A DNA stretch of 64,000 nt from Notospermus geniculatus (GCA_002633025.1 NMRB01000498.1:56853-120852); one strand, 5' to 3'. Shown: positions 44,401 to 55,076, counted from the first letter of the stretch. The notes: generated by a model from the letters alone, not told the origin. Made by a program: numbers and translations.

Positions 44401-46261
44401 CTGCGACCGAACGTCGGCAAGCTACATGTACAGAAAAAATAGAGAACGTTTGAAGTGGACTCCACAAATAGTCTGATTTTACTAAACCTACAACTTAGTC
44501 CGTCACCTTATGTAATTTATATGCAAAATCATACACATTCTTTGAAATTTTCAGGAGATAATGTTGACCACCCAAGGTGTCATATTTTGGGCCATATCCC
44601 CGAAATTATTGATGATAGTGACTTAATTCTTACGTCTATCCCTAGGTTTTGGGGGTCGACCAATCCGATGGTGCCATTGGAATTTTCATCGGTTGGCCGC
44701 CGTATTGAATTCCAAGATGGCCGCCGTTGTTCACCTATTTTCGCCCATATCTTTGTACCTAAAGAAGATAGAAGGATGATTCCAATGCCTATCCCTAGGT
44801 GACGTGAAAAATTGGGAACATGCCTTTCCTGACACCTTGGGTGGTCAACATTATCTCCTGAAAATTTCAAAGAATGTGTGTGATTTTGCATATAAAACTC
44901 ATTTTGTAGACATAAGGCGACGGACTAACTGCGCCAGTGTAAATTTTCATTTAACAAAGCCCAAAAAAGAAGATGGAAATGGCGCTGCACTCTGACCGAT
45001 GGGAGAAATTATTACCAGGCAGCCTCCGACACATCGCCTATACGCCTTAAAGGCAGGAAGTCATTGGGCCGTATTCTCGAAGCTTCCGTAATAGTCTAGT
45101 CAAAAAGGTGGGTTTGCGTGCACCTCTGGAAATAAACTTTTAATTAACATTTTTATATAGGAAAGGATGTATAGAAAACGGTTCGCTATGTTAACAATTT
45201 CACAAATTGTCCCACGTGCCTTTTTTAAGCAAATTAAGCTGGCGTTATTGACAAATGTGTTATTCACCATCAGACCGGTTTGTACAGGGGCAGGAGAAAC
45301 ACAATGTACACCTAACTTTTGAATGGTTGGATTTAGCCTCTATAAATGTATTACCAACAGATAGAAACATGGTTCCTCTGATTCAGCCAAACACGTTCTT
45401 AATTTGTTTTGGCAAGCGGAAATCACTTTTTGGGGTATTTGGCCCCATTTTGTGTAGCTTTACATTAAAACATTTTAAAATCGGCAATTCCCCATCATGC
45501 AACAACTGAAAATATTCAAAACTGTGCTTATGTGATTCACTGTCCTCATATTTCTATCTGTTAGTAATACATTTATAGGGTCTAAATCCATCCATTGAGA
45601 AGTTAGCTGTACATTGGTTCCCTTGCCCCTGTACAAAGCCAGTCTGTGGTGAAAAACACATTTACCAATAACGCCGGATTAATTTGCTTAAAAAAGGCAC
45701 GTGGGACAATTTGTGAAATTGTTAACATAGCAAACCGTTTTCTACACATCTTTTCCTATTTAAAAATGTTAATTAAAAGTTTATTTCCAGAGGTGCACGC
45801 AAACCCCCCTTTTTGACTAGACTATAAGTGTAAGGTCACCTTTAGCTATTGTTTTGCAGGGCAGTGATAAATAAAAAGGCAATTTCCAGAGTGTTTGCGA
45901 ATTTTCGACCCCAACCGGGGTCTTCTTCAGGCTGGAACTTTGCAGGGTAGAATACAAAAGATTAAGGTCGACCTTACACTTAAGGAAGCTTCTGGAATAC
46001 GGCCCTTTGATCGGGCTACCCTAACCACTGAGCGATACGAACCACTTCTCTGATTCCACCCGCTATTTTCTGGTAGGAGCAAGAGACCCGCCATCGTCTA
46101 GAAGGATCGTTCTTGTCCTTGTGGCCAGTTGTAGGAAGATCGACTTCATAAAACGTGCAGGAGCCATGGTCCCCCTCACATTCATGGCAATAAAACGATG
46201 CATCGACGAACTGGAGGGTCGAGACGACGACGACGAAAAAAACACCCAGACTTAAAAACAT
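41208..46261 (-). CDS. Small single-pass membrane protein (Shisa/WBP1-like layout), 3 exons
   Basis: Proposed join: 46261-46060, 42081-41963, 41405-41208. Exon 1 starts MFLSLGVFFVVVVSTLQFVD (signal peptide), then ASFYCHECEGDHGSC and RRWRVSCSYQKIAG, ending in phase 1 at a weak GTGGAA donor. Exon 2 enters in phase 1 (acceptor TTTCAG) with the membrane segment YLLAAVAFALAMLMILFPVG followed by CCCCKLYYQTK, then donor GTAAGT in phase 0. Exon 3 enters in phase 0 (GGCTCAG) and encodes an acidic, Ser/Pro-rich tail ending RSLFSS-stop. Phases agree at both junctions. The layout recalls Shisa/WBP1-type proteins, but there is no PPxY motif and few ectodomain Cys; no function is claimed. Linking exon 1 across 3.98 kb with a gap is inference. 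Confidence 0.45.
41963..42081 (-). CDS. Membrane-segment exon (block B copy)
   Basis: 119 bp, same length and splice sites as 17925-17807. Substitutions against copy A include T/V and V/M in the membrane segment and V/I near the donor; KLYYQTK and the CCCC run are unchanged. Confidence 0.7.
42765..43015. mobile_element. AAAGCATGGCGCAC MITE
   Basis: AAAGCATGGCGCACACGAGCG at the left pairs with CGCTCGCGTGCGCCATGCTTT ending 43015; GCGACTA/TAGTCGC motifs repeat inside. Block A has only the left arm (18997-19101), where the duplication ends. Confidence 0.8.
43440..43994. other. Assembly gap (555 N)
   Basis: Flanks match 56137-56175 on the left and 56831 onward on the right, so the missing piece is probably like 56176-56830. 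Confidence 0.95.
43995..44250 (+). repeat. Copy of 56831-57086
   Basis: CGCACGACCATCGCTGGCGG... through CGCCACGGGAAGCGGTCAT appears identical by eye. It includes most of the TIR element seen whole at 56814-57059. Confidence 0.9.
44493..44930. mobile_element. AGTCCGTC foldback element
   Basis: ACTTAGTCCGTCACCTTATG at the left, complement CATAAGGCGACGGACTAACT at the right. Inner arms with TTTGAAATTTTCAGGAGATA pair at 44540-44580 and 44826-44880. No transposase. Confidence 0.8.
45066..46005. mobile_element. GGGCCGTATTC foldback element, ~230-bp arms
   Basis: Left arm 45066-45298, right arm 45620-46005 (lengthened by a nested MITE at 45827-45980). Ends GGGCCGTATTC...GAATACGGCCC. It sits just 3' of the proposed signal-peptide exon, inside its intron. 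Confidence 0.88.
45827..45980. mobile_element. AGTGTAAGGTC MITE nested in a foldback arm
   Basis: 154 bp, ends AGTGTAAGGTCACCTT / AAGGTCGACCTTACACT, TA on both sides (45825-45826, 45981-45982). The uninterrupted left arm of the host (about 45085-45100) shows the empty state. It contains the GACCCC-AACC-GGGGTC hairpin at 45907-45922. Confidence 0.85.
46060..46261 (-). CDS. Signal-peptide and Cys-rich exon
   Basis: ATG at 46261-46259 begins a hydrophobic leader with a likely cleavage site after VDA, then two CxxC-type pairs (CHEC, SC...SC). The frame is open upstream to 46354, but the inner Met gives the better signal peptide. The donor at 46059 is weak. Confidence 0.55.
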
Positions 46262-46386
46262 CGTGGTGTTATTGACACTAAAACACCGGCGATATGTGGT
46301 TATAGCCGAAACCTGTGGAAAGAAATGGAAAACCAAGTGTGCAACATTCACCATGAGTCACCTTGATAGACAGTTAGCCTATAACT

Positions 46387-46455
46387 TTGGGAATTGGGAA
46401 TCCCAATGATTGGGAATTGGGAATCCCAATGATTGGGAATTGGGAATCCCAATGA
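46387..46455 (+). repeat. Three perfect 23-bp tandem units
   Basis: TTGGGAATTGGGAATCCCAA + TGA repeated three times; each unit holds the palindrome ATTGGGAATCCCAAT. Confidence 0.95.
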
Positions 46456-47702
46456 TTATGACCCTCTAACCATGCATCAAATTTCCCGAAATGTTAAGTC
46501 CTAGGGAGTCCGTAAATGGAAAAACCCACCACATAGCGCTGAATCCAAAAACTCCCAAATATTTCGACGTTTTGTACGCGCAAAAACTTCCCACGAAGCG
46601 AACAATGAGTCATAACCCACGGTAGCACCCCCCCGCACACACGCACACATACCATCACCACCAAGCTCCCCCTCACACAAGAAGAAGTCCGAAATGGCTC
46701 TTAAATCCTTTCTAAAATAGCTCCAAAACAGTTAGACCTACTGAAGGTCTTTCTTTATACCTCTGATTACACAGTCTTTGGGATATCCTACTATAATTTA
46801 CCGAATGTAATCCTACTATAATTTACCGAATGTAACTAGGTCAATGTTTGTTCGCGTAAGGCTCCGTCCCCCGAACTTTCCTGCGCCTAAAAATGTGTGC
46901 ACCACGCGCAACCTATGAAACAAAAAAAAACAAAATATGGAGGTAATACCCACTCCGTAGGAGGTGGAAAGGATGGCATATTTTGGCGGACAAACCGCGA
47001 TCATTTGCAGCCATAAGAACACAATCCTTTGCAGATATGTACTCATGTACCTATATCACCTGATGCGATAGCCAGACATTATTGATTTTGATAGCAGAGT
47101 AACTTACCATGGTCGAGTAGTTCATTGCTCAGATTGCTGCACACCCCGGCTTGAGCAAATGAGACAATCCGTGACGTCGCTGGGATTCCCGTTTGGGAAA
47201 TCCCAACTCCGTTGCCATGTAAACAAGAAATGTTTTTAAAACAACATAGGGCGGTGGTGTTTGAATTTCCTGATTGGTTTGCTATTTTGTCGGGCGGGAT
47301 TTTGGGACGTGACTTGATTGACCAGTTGATCGTGCCATTAGGTCCACATGTATGGGCGGTTATGTCCGCATAAATTAGACGTGCACAAAACGTATTTGTA
47401 AGTGTAAAACATACGTTTTTGTGCCAAAACAGATATTTCTGTGTAAAAACAGACATACAAAACGTACAAAACGTGACTATTTTCGGCTAAACGTGTGTGT
47501 ATTCCCAAAACGAATATATTTCTGCAAAACAGATGTAAGTTTGTCGATATACACGAAAGTTTTACCCGATTTTTATATTTTCTCGCAGAGATGTCGGCTC
47601 GCAGAGACCAAACCGCAGAGATGTTTGCCAAACGAAGACGCCAGATGGCGCTCGATACTATCGCTGTTTTAGTCTGCGGTTTCTCCCCCATTGGGGCACG
47701 AA

Positions 47703-47773
47703 CCTCAGTGGCCAAGTGGTTAGCACGCGTGGTTACTCGAGCGGAAGAGTGTGGGTTCGAATCCTGTCGTGAC
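47703..47773 (+). ncRNA. tRNA-like/SINE head, plus arm
   Basis: A-box GTGGCCAAGTGGTTAGC, B-box GGGTTCGAATCC, then a T9 run at 47775 (Pol III terminator-like). The acceptor strands do not pair, so it is a pseudo-tRNA or a SINE head. Confidence 0.5.
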
Positions 47774-48184
47774 ATTTTTTTTTCATTTCGTTAGTTTCAC
47801 TTCATTTTATTTTTTTTCTTGTCGACTTTTTATCATATCGATCTCGCATGGCTGTCAGAAAATTGTGAATAAAATATTGCATTCTTTGAGCCAAAATTTT
47901 GAAAAATTAGACAAAGGCCTATATGAAAAATAATTAATTGTCGTTCTTTCTGCTTTATTTTTTTGGATATTCTCCCTTCACAGTACTAATGATGAAATGT
48001 TGGTCTCATGATTAATTATTTTTCTCATGATTAATTATTTTGCATAGGCCTAGGTCTAATTTTTCAAAATTTTGGCTCAAAGAATGCAATATTTTGTTCA
48101 CAATTTTCTGATAGCCACAGCGATATGATAAAAAGTCGACAAGAAAAAAAATAAAATGAAGTGAAACTAACGAAATGAAAAAAA

Positions 48185-48258
48185 ATGTCGCGACAGGATT
48201 CGAACCCACACTCTTCCGCTTGATAACCACGCGTGCTAACCACTTGGCCACTGAGGTT
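48185..48258 (-). ncRNA. tRNA-like/SINE head, minus arm
   Basis: Mirror copy of 47703-47773 with the same A- and B-box and a few substitutions (TTATCAAGC for TTACTCGAGC). Confidence 0.5.
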
Positions 48259-49224
48259 CGTGCTCCGATAGGCGAGAACCCGCAGACTAAAACAGCGATA
48301 GTATCGAGCGCCATCTAGCGTCTTCGTTTGGCAAACATCTCTGCGGTTTGGTCTCTGCGAGCCGACATCTCTGCGAGAAAATATAAAAATCGGGTAAAAC
48401 TTTCGTGTTTATCGACAAACTTACATCTGTTTTGCAAGAAATATATTCGTTTTGGGAATACACACACGTTTAGCCGAAAATAATCACGCTTTGTACGTTG
48501 TGTATGTCTGTTTTTACACAGAAATATCTGTTTTGGCACAAAAACATATGTTTTACACTTACAAATACGTTTTGTGCACGTCTAATTTATGCGGACATAA
48601 CCGCCCATAGATGACTACAGGGGTGCTGCATCACGTATTAACGTCCGGCAATGTCATCAGAAGCATTTAAGTTGAAAAGGAAAACGCATCAACACACACG
48701 CAGGACTTGCCACAATCGGTTGGAAAATCAGCCATGTGTCATTCGCTATGGCACTTTTTAACGCTTTTGCATGCATTGGTTTCAAGGACCCATACTCAGT
48801 CTTTCGTCTGGCATTGATTTCGCTAAGGCACGCTTTGTAGCAAGCGAATAGTGATATTTATTCTCTGCAATGTTGATATTTACCAGCCGCCGCCATGATT
48901 CCTCTTTGCAACTGGTATCCGGTCCTTCATCATGTGGTTGTACGTGTTCTAAGTACATGTACAGTCATGACTGGATACCAGTCACTTCCGGCGGCAGCCA
49001 GATTTCTGCCGTCCTCAGTTGCCAGGACCGATCCTCCGCTACATCCAGCCCGCCAGCGCCACCAGCGGAGGATACAGTTTCATAATTTCGTTGTACTGTT
49101 TTATTAAGGTTGAAAAGAAAATGCATCAACACACAATACACATAGGCGAATTCCCTATCGAATATTGACCTAAATTTCATTGTGTTCAAGGTCATGAATG
49201 ACGTTTTATGGGATTCTGTATCGT

Positions 49225-49372
49225 CACGGAGTAGGCCTATGATTCTTTTTCACATATTTTGATGACGTTTTTGTATATTTTGATGACGTTTTTCACAAAA
49301 TCTGGTCGAAATTTTTCCTTAGCCAGAACAGTAGGGCGTAAAACTATATATTTCATGTATTGATTATCTGTA
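49225..49372 (+). repeat. Direct repeat copy 1 (CACGGAGT...TTGATTATCT)
   Basis: Matches 50537-50678. Differs by a TAGGCCTA octamer at 49232-49239 where copy 2 has only TA. Confidence 0.85.
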
Positions 49373-50536
49373 GCGCTCGGCGCTATAGTGTTTGACTTTA
49401 AGTAGAGTTAGGTAATGGCTGAATGTGTACTTTGCAGTATTGGAGGTGTGGTCGATAAAAAGGAAATTGACCATGCTGGCAATGATTGTTTACCAGTATG
49501 GGGACAGGTTATACCTAGGCCTTTTTGTGGCGTAAGCGGGTCAGCTTTTTCAGTGGATCATTTGGTTATCTGAATGGTATGAATTTTGTTAGTTATGCGG
49601 TGATCTTTTTTGATGAGGTAACGATCTTTTTGGAAATGGTATAAAACTGGTTAGGGACCTCCAGTCTTTGGGGTCGTTTTCCACTGCACGGAGAGGTCTT
49701 CAGGCTGGGAACTTGACGTCTTGGAGTGGAGGACAGCCCGGATTTTTATGTTGGCGTGGTTCCACTCGCAATGGTGGGCTAGGTTTCTTTAACGGGTAAG
49801 CCTCGTCTCATTTTCTTCACCGCATGACAGACAGAATTTCTACTTGAGGCGGGAACAAAGGCAAACAATGGGGGCGTGGAATTGTGGTCACAGCGATTAG
49901 GGCCGTGCTCGCTCCTTCTCAATACTACCTCCATGGTCTGACAGTGGAATGTTTCGTGGGCCGGAATTTGGCACGATAAGCGTAAAGGAATCTTCCAAGA
50001 TTTAAGTTGTTTCCACTGACTGCGGGAATCACCCGGGCTCTCTGGCTCCATGTGATACGATATGTGTGGGCTACCCTATTGTAATTTGTTCGGCATTGGC
50101 TTCGGTATTTGGTCCGGAGAGGCCGGCCATGTATATGTGGTTGAAAATGAATGGGAAATTTTGGTAGAAAATTTCGTGCGCAGGGCTAAATGAATTCATG
50201 AAATACTGAGAATCCCAGGCTAACCTTTAATTTAGTCATCAGACTGGTGGGCTGGTATTTAGTCAATGAATTGGTATAGAGTTTAGTGGAATTGATAAAC
50301 TTGGATCATAACAAATTTGGCTGGAAACTTTTGGGGCGGCCGACGGCCGGGCGGTCCCGGACGTTTCAAGCTTTGCTTTGCAGGCCTAAGCTGTCTGTAT
50401 GGGGGGCATTTGATTTTCCAATAAAACTGGGGTAAAAGTTTACGAATTAGTTCGTTTAGTCTCTTGGCGTTCCTCCACCCCAAATCTTGACATCCTTTAG
50501 GCCTACGGCTGCTTTGGCATATAAAGTGGCGCGTTT

Positions 50537-50678
50537 TTCACGGAGTATGATTCTTTTTTACATATTTTGATGACGTTTTTGTATATTTTGATGACGTTTT
50601 TCACAAAATCTGGTCGAAATTTTTCCATAGCCAGAACAGTAGGGCGTAATACTATATATTTCATGTATTGATTATCTA
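50537..50678 (+). repeat. Direct repeat copy 2
   Basis: Same unit, including the short internal duplication TTTTGATGACGTTTTTGTA / TTTTGATGACGTTTTTCAC. Confidence 0.85.
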
Positions 50679-51317
50679 ACCTTTGGACGCCCTAAAAAGT
50701 CCCAAAAGTCGCAAAAAACTCTTTGGAAATAGCGTAATAAAAAGTGTGAAACATGTCTATCGAGGTAAAAAGATGCGGGAAAAACCGTGTGCACACCTTT
50801 TTCATAGGGCAGGAAAGTTCGGGGGACGGAGCCTTACGCGAACAAACATTCACCTAGTTACATTCGGTAAATTATAGTAGGATTTGTATTTATTTTCATG
50901 AAAATATTTACAATAAAAGTAGAAGAGGGCCGAGGCGGGAGCATTAGTGGCCCTTATAAACAAAAATTAAACAAATAATTTAAGGCGGTGAAGAATAACA
51001 ATGGAACACCGTAATGTAACTAAGGGTATAAAGTGAAGTCACGTGGTGAGAGGACACAAGCCACGTACAAACAGAATACAGACAAGATAATACAAAACGA
51101 TAGTTATAAGTGAAGATGACATTGTTGTTTTGAAGAAGTACTTACTGCCGTCGAGACAGGACAGCTGACCAGGTGTACACTACATGTATGTGATCATTTG
51201 CACGATTACTTTGTAAATAACGATATAGAACATCATCTGATGTCACTGTGTTTGGCAAACGCATTGTTCAGTATTCATAATCAGGTCACACCATAAATTG
51301 TGTCGATACAGAAAGCC

Positions 51318-52139
51318 GGCCATGTCGAATTAGCGGAAACAGCGGAAACAACGGAACCAGCGGAACCTGGTCTGCAGCCGATAGAACGAACACGTGACTC
51401 GTTGTTGCTTCGTTTAGCTGTTGACTGAAAGCAACACGCGACTCGGTGTTGCTAAGCAACACGCGGCTGCAGTCATGACGTGCGGATTGAGACCTAGGCC
51501 TACATGTGGGCCCTAGGCATGCTAGGTCTAGGCTAGGCTACCGGTAGGCCTACATGGCCTAGGCCTACCGCAGACCTACTTTTTTCGGCGCCTAACAATT
51601 CGATTTGAACAGTGGAGTTAGTACAATGTATTTAAAAAAAACAACATACTTTACATTCATTTCTCTAAGACCAGTGCATTATATCCTTATGCACCGCCCT
51701 CCGCTTTAATATGAATGGGTCATAGGGCCTACTTTTAGTCCATTCAGGTTGATTGGTTCACACTCTCCATTGACCTGCTCTTGGAACTGTGTGGTCAAAA
51801 TACTGGTCAAAATAGAAAAGCCACAAGCCACGCCCCGTATACTACAAATTCTAAAGTCACCCCACCATGCGTGACCAATAAATCTAACAAAAGATGAATC
51901 AGTTCAGTCTAACTCAGTGTAACAGACCTGGTGACCTTCTCGGCATCGGTGCACACAAGGACACAATACCCTGCCAATTGGCCAATCATATTCAACTGAA
52001 GGTAATAAGGGGTTGGACTTGACGTGAGGCCTGCATATCTGGCACTGGTCTTAGAAAAACGAATTTAAAGTATTTATGTTTTTCCTTCAAGTTCCGCTGG
52101 TTCCGTTGTTTCCGCTGGTTCCGCTAATTCGACATGGCC
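51318..52139. mobile_element. TIR element with GCGGAA(A/C) repeat arms
   Basis: Ends GGCCATGTCGAATTAGCGGA / TCCGCTAATTCGACATGGCC. The arms go on as an AACAGCGG/AACCAGCGG minisatellite of about 50 bp. The middle is non-coding, with TAGGCCTA runs at 51494-51575. Confidence 0.82.
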
Positions 52140-52433
52140 TACCGAAGCCCTATGTATTGATTTGAGCTGGTTTTTTGTTCTCATTTCCCGACTCTGTGAT
52201 ATCCGGAGTTCGACTCATCCGCTAAAGTTATGATAGTAAAAGGTTATTCGGGGGTACTCATTCGCTCAGTCTGTAGCCTCTCACAAGAGAACTGTTTCTC
52301 TTTTGCCAAACCGCATTTCTCTCAGGGTAGCCTTTCTCCCGGGGAAACGCAACGTTTTGGCCGGCAGGGTTCAGGAGACAGACAGAGTGGTCGCTGTCGC
52401 CGGCTCTGTTTGCTCAAATAGCGTCTCTGTCTT

Positions 52434-53034
52434 AGGCCGAGTTTACATCGGATGACACACGACACGAACACGAAGGCGAACAATGGCTTCACAAAGGATT
52501 CATCCCCATGAAACCTTAGTCTCGCTCAGCCAGACCCTCGGTTAGTCTCGCGCAGCAGACAACCGGAGGGTCTGGCCCCAAACGAAGTATTTTTGTAATC
52601 ACATCCGGGTACCCGCGACCTGATCCTGGACATGCATACCCGGATGTAAATTCATACAGAGCTATGCGTTAAGTCAGAGCATCGATTCAGCTCTTATATT
52701 ATGTCGCAGGAACGGTGATAAAAATACAGAAAATTATTAAAATGTAAATAACATGTGTCATAAACCTCGATAAGGCTAATTCGAGACATTGTTTCAGTTT
52801 TTTATTGCAGTTCGCTAAGAAATACTTATGGCGCGTTTGAATCACGTCTGTGTCTGAGCGCCACCTGCGGAACATTGCGGAACCGTTAGCATAACCAAAA
52901 TGGATGCGTCTGGGGCCAGACTCTGATCCAAGCGTAGGAAGCGGAGCGAGATCAGAGGCTGGCGGTGCGAGACTAATGAAACCTTTGTTCTCCTGCATGT
53001 TCGTGTCGCTTGTCATCCGATGTAAACTCGGCCT
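52434..53034. mobile_element. AGGCCGAGTTTACATCGGATG TIR element
   Basis: AGGCCGAGTTTACATCGGATGA at 52434 pairs with TCATCCGATGTAAACTCGGCCT ending 53034. A second inverted pair (TAGTCTCGC.CAGCCAGACCC) lies inside. Abuts the DIRS fragment. Confidence 0.75.
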
Positions 53035-53046
53035 CACGGCCTCCAG

Positions 53047-53993
53047 GTAGATCTCTTCGCGACCTACAGCAACCACAGGTTGCCCCTGTATGTAAGTCCC
53101 TCCCCAGACGATCAGGCATGGATGATAGATGCTCTGTCTCTTGACTGGACCGGTCTGACAACATATGCTTTCCCTCCAAGGATTCTAATTCCGGAAATCC
53201 TGAGGAAGATAGAGACATCGGATTGTCTCATCATCCTGGGTCGCTCCAGCTTGGCCAGCTCAGGCATGGTTCCCCTCGCTGCTGGGCCTTCTGGTGGAGT
53301 TTCCCCCTGAAACTTCCTCCCCACCGGAGGATGTTCAGCCAGCCAGTCTATTAGATCTACCGCTCAATCCAGAGAGCCTGACCCTTCACGTGTGGGCGTT
53401 ATCGAAAAGTCCCTTCTTCAGAGGAGATTTTCAAAAGAAGATTGCGACTAGGGAAGCTCGACCTCTGAGAAAGTCGTCTTTGTCCGTGTACCAGAGTCAT
53501 TTCCGAGCATTCTCTAATTGGCTCACTGAACGGGATGAATGTTTCGAGTCTGTCTCCATTCAGCTTATAGGCGAGTACCACACATATCTGTTGGTAGAAT
53601 GCCCTCGACAATTGGCATATTGCTAATCATCGATCGGCTATCTCTTCGGCCCTCCCTTCTTTCGAGGGTTTTACCGTGGAAACCATCCGGTACTTTCTGA
53701 TCTTTTGAAATTATTTACACTGGAGAGACCAGTGGAAGGAACACGACGTGTCCCTGAGTGGGACTTGATTTTTGTTTTAAATTCGTTGAAGGTCTCAGAG
53801 TTTGAATCCCTTCTTTTGAGTCGTTAAAGCAGAGAGTCTTCACAACGTGGAAGACGGTTTTTCTTTTGGCCATCGCTAGCACCAAGCGGGCGAGTGAGCT
53901 ACAAGCTATTTCGCGGGATGAGTGAGATTTAGATTTTGCTGATGGTGGAGTTAATTTGCGTACCAGTCCAGGGTTTTAGCCAAGACTCAGGTT
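53047..53993 (+). pseudogene. DIRS-like retroelement: RNase H end and tyrosine recombinase (broken)
   Basis: Frame 1 from 53047 encodes VDLFATYSNHRLPLYVSPSP, then DALSLDWTGLTTYAFPP, the conserved tail after RT-RNase H in DIRS1-type elements. A shift near 53300 leads to the recombinase N-domain (RKSSLSVYQSHFRAFSNWL, about 53468-53525). After a stop at 53624, pieces such as PVEGTRRVPEWDLIFVLNSL and LLAIASTKRASELQAIS follow in shifted frames. The last carries the first catalytic Arg region of the tyrosine recombinase; the distal H-x-x-R and Tyr would be in the gap at 54134. At least three lesions, so it is inactive. Confidence 0.85.
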
Positions 53994-54133
53994 CCAATTA
54001 TGGATCCGAAGCCAGCCTTTTCGGCAGCAGGATTCCGCCCAAGGCGGAGATCCGGAGGACATGCTACTATGTCCAGTAAGAATGCTCAAATTGTACGTAG
54101 TATAACTAATATGTCTTTCACCTTAGAAACCCG

Positions 54134-55076
54134 NNNNNNNNNNNNNNNNNNNNNNNNNNNNNNNNNNNNNNNNNNNNNNNNNNNNNNNNNNNNNNNNNNN
54201 NNNNNNNNNNNNNNNNNNNNNNNNNNNNNNNNNNNNNNNNNNNNNNNNNNNNNNNNNNNNNNNNNNNNNNNNNNNNNNNNNNNNNNNNNNNNNNNNNNNN
54301 NNNNNNNNNNNNNNNNNNNNNNNNNNNNNNNNNNNNNNNNNNNNNNNNNNNNNNNNNNNNNNNNNNNNNNNNNNNNNNNNNNNNNNNNNNNNNNNNNNNN
54401 NNNNNNNNNNNNNNNNNNNNNNNNNNNNNNNNNNNNNNNNNNNNNNNNNNNNNNNNNNNNNNNNNNNNNNNNNNNNNNNNNNNNNNNNNNNNNNNNNNNN
54501 NNNNNNNNNNNNNNNNNNNNNNNNNNNNNNNNNNNNNNNNNNNNNNNNNNNNNNNNNNNNNNNNNNNNNNNNNNNNNNNNNNNNNNNNNNNNNNNNNNNN
54601 NNNNNNNNNNNNNNNNNNNNNNNNNNNNNNNNNNNNNNNNNNNNNNNNNNNNNNNNNNNNNNNNNNNNNNNNNNNNNNNNNNNNNNNNNNNNNNNNNNNN
54701 NNNNNNNNNNNNNNNNNNNNNNNNNNNNNNNNNNNNNNNNNNNNNNNNNNNNNNNNNNNNNNNNNNNNNNNNNNNNNNNNNNNNNNNNNNNNNNNNNNNN
54801 NNNNNNNNNNNNNNNNNNNNNNNNNNNNNNNNNNNNNNNNNNNNNNNNNNNNNNNNNNNNNNNNNNNNNNNNNNNNNNNNNNNNNNNNNNNNNNNNNNNN
54901 NNNNNNNNNNNNNNNNNNNNNNNNNNNNNNNNNNNNNNNNNNNNNNNNNNNNNNNNNNNNNNNNNNNNNNNNNNNNNNNNNNNNNNNNNNNNNNNNNNNN
55001 NNNNNNNNNNNNNNNNNNNNNNNNNNNNNNNNNNNNNNNNNNNNNNNNNNNNNNNNNNNNNNNNNNNNNNNNNNNN
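54134..55076. other. Assembly gap (943 N)
   Basis: Starts within about 140 bp of the DIRS fragment; the rest of that element may lie in it. Confidence 0.98.

Larger units (their letters stand above)
47351..48609. mobile_element. 1.26-kb palindrome with tRNA-like heads in both arms
   Basis: Arms 47351-47938 and 48020-48609 are inverted copies starting TATGGGCGGTTATGTCCGCA. Both arms carry a tRNA-like block followed outward or inward by a T-run. The centre is about 80 bp. Confidence 0.88.
46811..50882. mobile_element. 4.1-kb structure with ~75-bp terminal inverted repeats
   Basis: TCCTACTATAATTTACCGAA...CTTTCCTG (46811-46885) pairs with 50807-50882. The first 22 bp are also duplicated just outside at 46788-46810. 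It contains a tRNA-headed palindrome (47351-48609) and a direct repeat (49225-49372, 50537-50678). No transposase frame readable. Confidence 0.65.

Noticed and set aside
46387-46455. CRISPR-like repeat array
   Set aside because: Perfect head-to-tail 23-bp units without spacers, in an animal genome; a simple minisatellite.
47703-47773. Functional tRNA gene
   Set aside because: Boxes are good but the acceptor strands do not pair; it lies in a repeat with a mirror copy.
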